A stretch of 64,000 bases of DNA, taken from assembly GCF_036588685.1 (NCBI RefSeq), contig NC_086381.1, positions 48,297,431 to 48,361,430 on the forward strand. Direction: 5' to 3'. The stretch comes from Mytilus trossulus. Its lineage: Eukaryota > Mollusca > Bivalvia > Mytilida > Mytilidae. Below, piece by piece: positions 48,701 through 57,700 of the stretch. The position numbers and the translations under genes are program-made. Each line of letters starts with the position of its first letter. Position 1 is the stretch's first letter. The notes beneath the pieces are model-generated. The model was given only the letters and a program-made list of their open reading frames with translations, searched no databases and had not been told where the DNA came from.

Positions 48701-51700
48701 TATCTATATTAGTATTCAAGATAATAACCAAAAACAGCAAAATTTCCTTAAAATTACCAATCCAGGGGCAGCAACCAACAACGGGTTGTCCAATTCATCT
48801 GAATAATTTAAGGGCAGATAGTTCTTGACCTGATAAACAATTTAACCCCATGTCAGATTTGCTCTAAATGCTTTGGTTTTTGAGTTTGAGCCAAAAACTG
48901 CATTTTACCCATATGTTCTATTTTTAGCCATGGCGGCCATCTTGGTTGGTTGCCCGGGTCAGCGGATACATTTTTTAAACTAGATACCCCAATGATGATT
49001 GTGGCCAAGTTTGGATTAATTTGGCCCTGTTGTTTCAGAGGAGAAGATTTTTGTAAAAGATTACTAAGATTTATGAAAAATGGTTAAAATTGACTTTAAA
49101 GAGCAATAGCTCCTAAAGGGGTCAACTGACCATTTCGGTCATGTTGACTTATTTGTAAATCTTACTTTGCTAAACATTATTGCTGTTTACAGTTTATCTC
49201 TATCTATAATAATATTCAAGATAACCAAAAACAGTAAAATTTTCATAAAATTACCAATTCAGGGGCAGCAACCCAACAACGCGTTGTCCAATTAATCTGA
49301 AAATTTCAGGGCAGATAGATCTTTCCCTGATGAACAATTTAACCCCCGTGTCAGATTTGCTCTAAATGCTTTGGTTTTTGAGTTATAAGCCAAAAACTGC
49401 ATTTTACCCCTATGTTCTATTTTTAGCCATGGCGGCCATTTTGGTTGGTTGACCAGGTCACCGGACACATTTTTTAAACTAGATACCCCAATGATGATTG
49501 TGGCCAAGTTTGGTAAAATTTGGCCTAGTAGTTTCAGAGGAGAAGATTTTTGTAAAAGTTAACGACGACAGACGCAGGACGACGCCAGACGCCAAGTGAT
49601 GGGAAAAGCTCACTTGGCCCTTCGGGCCAGGTGAGCTTAAAAAGCAAATGAGTAACCAGGAAAAACTATTCCATTAACTGATTCATCTAACAAGAATGTG
49701 TGACCCATAGTACACTGATGCTGCGCACTCACAATCATTTTCTATATGTTCAGTGGACTCTGAAATTGGGGTCAAAAGTCTTATTTGGAATTAACATTAG
49801 AAAGATCATATCACAGGAAACATGTGTACTAAGATTTAAGTTGATTGGACTTCAACTTCATCAAAAAACTATCTTGACCAAAAACTTTAACCTGAAGCAG
49901 AACAGAGGGACTGATGGACAGACAGACACAAGAATGTTATGTTGTGTATTAATATGGTTTGGTATAAGTTATTGTATATCCAAATCATAGTGCAATTTTA
50001 CTTTTTGAGCAAGTTGCCTGTTACAATATTTCAGGGGGAACTTGATTTATAAAAACATAAAATATGGCAATTTGAATACCCAATTGAAAAAATCTCTTTG
50101 ACTTCCATAGTGCTGTGCTGGTTAGGAAAATGGCTTATTTTATCAATTGTTCAAATAATTCAAATAAAATAAAACACCTCTTAGATGCACCTTTTACCAT
50201 AAGGAAAGTAAAATATTTTTATTCAATTAGAGGTTGGTGGTATGAGAACATTTTTAATGAAATTTACATATGTCTTCACCAGGTAGTACTATCTTTTTGT
50301 ATAAAGATGCATAATAAAGGTGTCTCTGACCACCAATTAGAAGTCCGTATCTGTTCAACCAAATTTTGCAATTTTCACAGCTTTCTAAAATTTTTTACCT
50401 TAAGTTTAACTTCATAGAAACCAGGTATATCCTGAACTGTACATGTATCAGCTTTCTACATGCCAATTTTCAGCATACCTTTAAGGGCATACGATACAGT
50501 TTTGATCCTGTATTTACAAGTTCATGAAAATTTGCATATAGGCTATTTTTTACCTGATTAAATCAAATATGTAATAAAAAAATATACCTTCATGTGCTAC
50601 TTTTTGAGTAAAATGAGGTCGAAATTTTGTATATTTGCTCGAAATTCAGATTTGTGGCCGTAATTTCTTTTTCGAAAGAAAGACATAACTTTTTTGTTAT
50701 AAAAGATAAACACAAATTGTTTTTTGTTAAACAAACGGTAATTTCTGTATTTTATAAATATCGTAAAAAAATATGCAATTTTTTATTCAGAAATAACTCA
50801 GATTTATCAAATGTTCATGATTTGAGGAAAAAACGTCATTTTTTACTGCATGGTTATCAAAATTAAAAAAAATCCTGTATTTACAGTTTTATAAAATTTG
50901 AGTCACATAATCTCCCTACAAAATGAAACAAAATGCCGTTTTGAAAAATAGGGGTCCATGAACTCGTTTTCAAATTAAATCAGTTTGAATGATAAAAATC
51001 AGTTGAAAATGCACCTTTTCCCGATATGTCACAGTTTGACGTCGCGAAAATAACAAATTACGTTAGCAACGTCATTACCTTCCCTGTAACTGTATCGTAT
51101 GCCCTTAAAGCCTTCTTACAAAATAACTGACCTTTAAACAGAGATACTCCAAAAATAACCCCTGTTTTTCTAAAAATCTTAAATTAGTATACTATGGAGA
51201 GCATTAATCCTCAATTTTTAATGCAAACTCATAGACAAGTAAATTTTGGCTCAAAATGGTCAAGATATATTTTTCTTTCAACAAAAGTTTAATTTCTGCA
51301 AATTTGTCGGTTAGTTTAAGTAAACAAGGACATCAAAAGCACTATTTTGTGTCAGAGTAGGTTTACTTTTACATATGTTCCAACTTGAAGGGAGTAATTG
51401 GTGGTCTGACACTTAAAAGACAACAATTACAAAGAAGACAATATAAACTATGAAGATGATGATGATGAGGACAATGAAAATTATGGGGGCAGCAAAAACA
51501 ACAACAACAAAGGGGACGATGATAATGAAGTTGTTGAAGTGGGTTTCTTTGTATCTGTTATATCTATACCAGTCATTATGACTCTCTTTATTAGGGGGAT
51601 TATTTATCTTAACCTTCCATGTTCATCACTTACAGTGACCATATTCTCTGTGATGATTATGATTTATAATGATGATAATGATGATTATGATGATTTATAA

Positions 51701-54700
51701 TGATGATGATGATGATGATAATGATGATAATGATATACCTTTTTTCTTCTTCATCTATACTGGTCTTTGTCATGCCCAGTTTTATTCTTTCTGCATGACA
51801 GTGTTTTTTAACATCTTCATTTGCATTTTCTTCCAAACTGTCAATGAAAAAAAATCATGCAAAAACTTAATAATAACAAATTGTAGTTTTAGCTACTGCT
51901 CACTGCTTTATACCCTGCACATGCATTGTCAGGGAAAATTAGCACTCATATGTGATAAGTTTTAACAACCTGCCTTCCATTTCAAACACATATGGCGTTA
52001 TGTTTGTGTCATGCATATACATATGTATGGTCCAACAGTGTCTTCTATATATGTCTATAGATTTGATTTCTAATATATATATGTAAATGGTGAAAGATCA
52101 GATCATATTTGAGTCATAATGGCAACAATCTGCATTTATTTGATACAAATCTTGCAACAAGGGGAGTGAAAAGGTCCAAAAAAGTCTGCAAAATTTGGCC
52201 CAAAGAATATCAATCCAAGTGAGTGATACCTTTTCTAAAAACTCTCCACCATTCAGAAGTATCAAAAAAAAGTTAAAAAGAATAATTTTCCTTCTAATCT
52301 TGAAGATGATACATGTAAAAAAAACACTAAAATAAACCTCTACTAACTCATGATTCATGGGTCCGATCTTGCTGTCATCTTTTTCTGTTCCAACTTCGCA
52401 TAGAATGAATTTAACACACTGAAAAACAAATTTATACTACATGTATTGACAATCACAGTTAATTTTGCTGCTCTGAAGTTTCTATAAAATATGATAGGTC
52501 AAAACAATATAAAACTGTATTATTTAGTTATTTAAGGATACATGTCATATTTCATATGAGATCATGGAATATCTTAAATAATTGAACATGATCATAATAA
52601 TCCATCATGTTTTTAACAGTTTAAGATAATTCAATAATTAAAAAATTGTTGTATATTTTTTTCTCTAACAAGTTATTTGAAATAACATTTTTATTTTGGT
52701 TATACATATTGATATATGATGTAATATAAAAATAAGAAGATGTAGTATGATTGCTAATGACACAACTCTCCATGAGAGACCAAAGGACACAGAAACTTAT
52801 AAAGCAGTCTATTAGCATTTATCTTCATCTTCCATCAACACCAAAACCTCTAAAGACATTGAGAAATTAATAAGACAGCCAATGCTACTTAATGATTAAA
52901 CTAGTTTTATATATAGCAACTTGTTCTAATTACTACAAATCAGAAAAATATAATTATTAGAATCATTGTAATTAAAAAGATTTGTATTAAATCTGATTCA
53001 TATTTGTATAACATTGTACTTCCAGGTGTTTGTCTTTAAATGAAATTGATAGCGTCATATGTATGACCAAAACAAAAATATTTCAAATAATTTTTTGAAT
53101 TTTTCAAAAAGCAATTAAAATGATTAAGCATGTATTGCCGTACTTTAACCTATAATGGTTTACTTTTTAAATTGGTATTTGGATGGAGAGTTGTCTCATT
53201 GGCACTCACACCACATCTTCCTATATCTATTTTTCTTTTTGTGGTTTAAAGTTTCTTAAGATTAGTAAGATGCTGAAAAATATAATATCCTCAATAAACA
53301 ATATCAAATTTTCACATTATTTTTTCAAAATGGTCACAAAGCTTCAAATTTGCAATTTCTTTAATGAAAAATGCACAAAAAAAAACAAAACTACCCATAA
53401 CACTTCCATTTTGAACATTTCATGAGCAGAAAATTATATTATTCAGTAAAATAAAAACTTAGAACCCCATCAAAGTATCGTACTTTACATAAATTTCCAG
53501 AAAATCAACCAAAAATTGACCATAAAAGACTTATATTTGCAGTGTTATCTCCCCTTCCAATGTTAATTTCCATAGGAAATTCACAATGTTGATTTTGAGT
53601 TTTCCTCAAGTTAGATTTTATGGGACTTTTTTCTATGTATATAAACCCTTTCAACGCTACACAAAAAATAGAAAAATGGCTGCTGTTGCTGCATTTTTTT
53701 TTGTGTTCATTCATTAGAACAGTATATTCCTTTTTAGACTGCTGTATCTTTTTTATTATATTTAGACAGTTATTGCATGAAAAATGCTTACGAGAGCATG
53801 ACCTGTAAATGCTGTTAGGCAATTATTTCAGTAAAATTTTTAACAGGTTACCTGCATTTTCAGGTAATTAACAGGTAAAAGGTGTAATTTATTACATTTG
53901 TGTTGAATTTTGAACAAAAACTTCTTTTAGTCTTCCTTTATTTTGTTGTTATCTGTCATATAATATAGAACACACTAGTTGCTCGATTCTGTAGCGTAAT
54001 ATTGCACTATACACAACGTATTATATAATCGTGGCACAAATAATTGGCTCTGTCCTGAAAATTTCAGTCAACCTCCATTTTCCCCTCTTTTTCTAAGTCT
54101 CGTAATGATTGATTAAATCATATTTCCCACACGAATAAAATGTAATAAACACATTGAGATATAAACAAGAAATCTTTATCCTCAAGGTTAGTTTCGCCAT
54201 TGAAATATTAAAATATTTCCATATTTGCAGCTTCGTTTCCAATTTCCGCCATTTGCATTGTCAAAATATTTGTTTTTATTTTCCTTCTATTTTCCTTTTA
54301 GTGCATGATTTTACTATAAAAATTACCGTGATTTTGAGAGCAAATGAGAACTTGTATATGGACCATAATTTGCTATTGGGCTCCGTTTCCTATAACTATA
54401 GAAAAGTGATAAAATGTGAATTACTGTAAGAAAAGTTGCAACTACATCTAAAGATGCCATTATTTTTATCTACACACAAGTGTATGCTACTCTTCCCTAG
54501 AAAAAAAATTAAAATATACGAATTTCAAAGATTCTACAACCGTATTTTTGTGTCGTTTCTCGCGTTACGTATTGCTTCCGAAGAGCATAACGCTGACTGA
54601 TTTATAGATAATCGTCACCGGCAAATTCGTAACTTTTGCTTTCAAATAACAAAGAACATCGACCAATTAGAATAGTGAGTAGAAAATGCCGAGAACTATA

Positions 54701-57700
54701 AGTATTTATGTAGCAGATGTAAGAACAGTGGCGTGATTTCTGTGTCCGATTTCGTAACGCAATTTTTAGATGATGTAATATGCTTTGTTGTAATAGAATT
54801 CTTAAAAACAATATGCAAATATGAACTCTCGCGAGATGTTCAAACAGGTACATCCGAGATGATTTACATTCTTGTTTTGATCTTCGTAATATTTAAGTAA
54901 GAAAATTACGTTGTCGTTATGCGTTACATTTCACACGAAACAGAAGTCCAGTTATTTATTAAAATTGTTTTTGTCCTGAAGTTCTAACCATTTCGGTCAT
55001 ACGTGAAACATGTGACTAACATGTGATAACGCCATTACGGCTGGATGTACGAAATACTAGGTCTAAACATTGTTTTTGTTTCCAACGGGATGTTAGCAAA
55101 CATAATCTGTAGACTTGTTTCGTCTTGTTTAAAAGAGGAAAATACAATTGTCAAAGAGATTGCACCGGTGGTCTGTTATTTTTCCTATGTGCATAATGTT
55201 ACATACGATCCTGTGTGAAAATAAATGCCCAATGACTTAACAAAATCTATTTCATATTTGACAGACGTTAGAACACACTTCGTTTCCCGATAATGACGTG
55301 AAGAGTCCTTGGAAAAATCAATCGAAATTACTTCTCTTATCATTGTACCAATGCTCGTTGGATTGATTTAACTTCAGCAGTAAAAATTACTGGATATTTT
55401 AGGTGAATAAATATAATTTAATAACAAATACATGTTAATATACCGTTACACTTAGAATGTACAAAGTTGGAATCCTGTCACAGTTTTTAATTAATATTTT
55501 TTATTCATGTTCTGCAAACACTTATTAGAAACGCAATAAACTTGTCAAAGGAGAAGTAAACTTTTACCATGCATGACTTGAAAGGAAGTACTTTATTGAT
55601 TTTAGCCCACTAAAGTAGGTTAAAATGTGGAAACCATGTAGATGGTGTACAGGTCACAAGTATCACATTGTGCCTATTTTAAAGATTTTAATTCCAAGTT
55701 AAAAGTTTTTTTCTTTACTGGATTTAAAGAATGTTACATTGCCAATGATTTGGAATAAATTGTATATAACTGGAATATCAAAACCAAATATAAATACATT
55801 TTTTTGGCTTAAACATCAAGATACAACGATTATGGTATCCTGTATCAATGAAGAAAATATGGAAAATTAAATATTAACATGAAGCAAGTAACACAAGTAA
55901 CGGTGTTTATTTATGCCTTTTGAATTATATTGTGCAAAATAAAGAAAATAAAGATTGGTTTCCTGTTTGGTTTCATGTCACGTAAACGGTGAATCAAAAT
56001 GTATTAATTTTTTCTCGAAAAACTCAATTGTTCCATTCATACTATTCTAACACCAACACAACCCACAAAATAAAAGTTAAAATTTTAGAACTTATAAAAA
56101 AGGATACAAAAAGAAACCAAAGGCCGAATACCAAATTATGGTCCATATCCTTGAATCATACGAGGAAAAATTAGAGAGGACCAGAAAGAAAACAGAATGC
56201 CTGATGAAAAATCCATTGTTATCATGGCATATGCTGTGAATAGCAGTGGTAAGGTGACGTAATTCATCTGGGCATATGCCGTGTATAGGGTTGAAAGGGT
56301 TAAGGGCATAATGCTATAGATTAGAACTAAAACATTTACTGCTGCAATTAGTTTGAGGTTAAATCTTAGTTTAAACATATTTATTTATAGTGGATTGGGA
56401 AACAAGTTTTACAACTTATATTAATCCCTTTCCACTTTGCGGGTGCGAGTGCTGCCTTGTAGCGGCATTAGCCTACTCTTTTTCGAAATCTACAAGGGTG
56501 TCTTTAACGTGCAAGAGATATGGCTCTCTCTTAACACGGGCCAGCCATTTATCGTCCCCGTCCGACGGACTATCATCGTTTCCTCAAGACCATACTCGCA
56601 AATGGTGTCAAGGGAGAGCCGAAAATTGAGTTCCTGAAATTTTTATCCCAAACGGGAATCGAACCAGGAACCTTTGTGTTAAATCTTAGTTTAACTGGAC
56701 TATTTTTACATGCCTGCTGGCTAGAACAGGGTCTATTTCCTAAACTAAGTAATTGTCTAGTACAGTCATGACATTATCGCTTATTTAACTGTTAAAGATA
56801 CAGTCTAGAACTCGGGTCTAGAACAGCATCTATTTTATATGGTTTATAACATCGTATACATTTTCTACATGTCTAAAACAGAGGGTATGTTTTTCAATAT
56901 TTTTTTTAAAACAGGGTATGTTTTTCAATGTTTTCTGGTTAGAACAGGGTGTGTTTTGGCAAGAGCTGTTGGAACAGTTATATCCAACAGTAAAGTCAGT
57001 GACCCCCCCCCCCCCCCCCTGGCCCCTACCAAGAAATTTGTTTTACATGCACACGTACAAAAAATGTGTTTTTTTATGCAACACAATTAAAGGAACATTG
57101 TTTTCAATTTAGACTAGTTTATACAATGTATATTTATATATAAATTGTATCAATTGGTATCAATATTCTACTCCTTTTCTTAAAAAATTGGAAGTGTTAA
57201 GCTTTTAGACTTACCTCTTTCTCTTCTATCACTTTTATCTCTTTCACGTCAGACTCTTCTCTGAGAACTGCATGTGTACATGTAGAAAATAATTAATTTG
57301 GTTGTGGTTATTCAAAATAATATGTATAGTATGGCTAAACATAAAACTTTAACATTGTTGAAGCAAGCTGATTAGATAAAAAAAAATTGTTGTCTTAATT
57401 TATCAGCTTTAGCATCATTACTTAATTTGTAGATATATTTTTTTTTTAGATAACATAGATATCAAATTTAAGGTGACAAGCATTTGTATTTATCAAATAG
57501 TGTGCTAAGACTTACAATTCTTAATTTTTCAAACTTGGTTACCTTCATTTAACCAGGTGCATTGTAATGCAACTTTTAGGCCAGTTGAGTTTAAAGGAGA
57601 CTTAATATTTCTTTGATTAGAGATCAGTTTTGTTCATTTTTTTCAAAATAAGCTCAACAAGAATGTGTCCTCAGTACATGAATGCCCTACTCGCACTATC

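Noticed and set aside
50115..50866. Plus-strand frames of 79-100 codons
   Set aside because: AT-rich intron or TTAA-element interior, no domain, no codon pattern.
51412..51697. Plus-strand open stretch of about 93 codons, acidic then hydrophobic
   Set aside because: No start codon, built around GAT microsatellites, and antisense beside exon 5 of the TIR gene.
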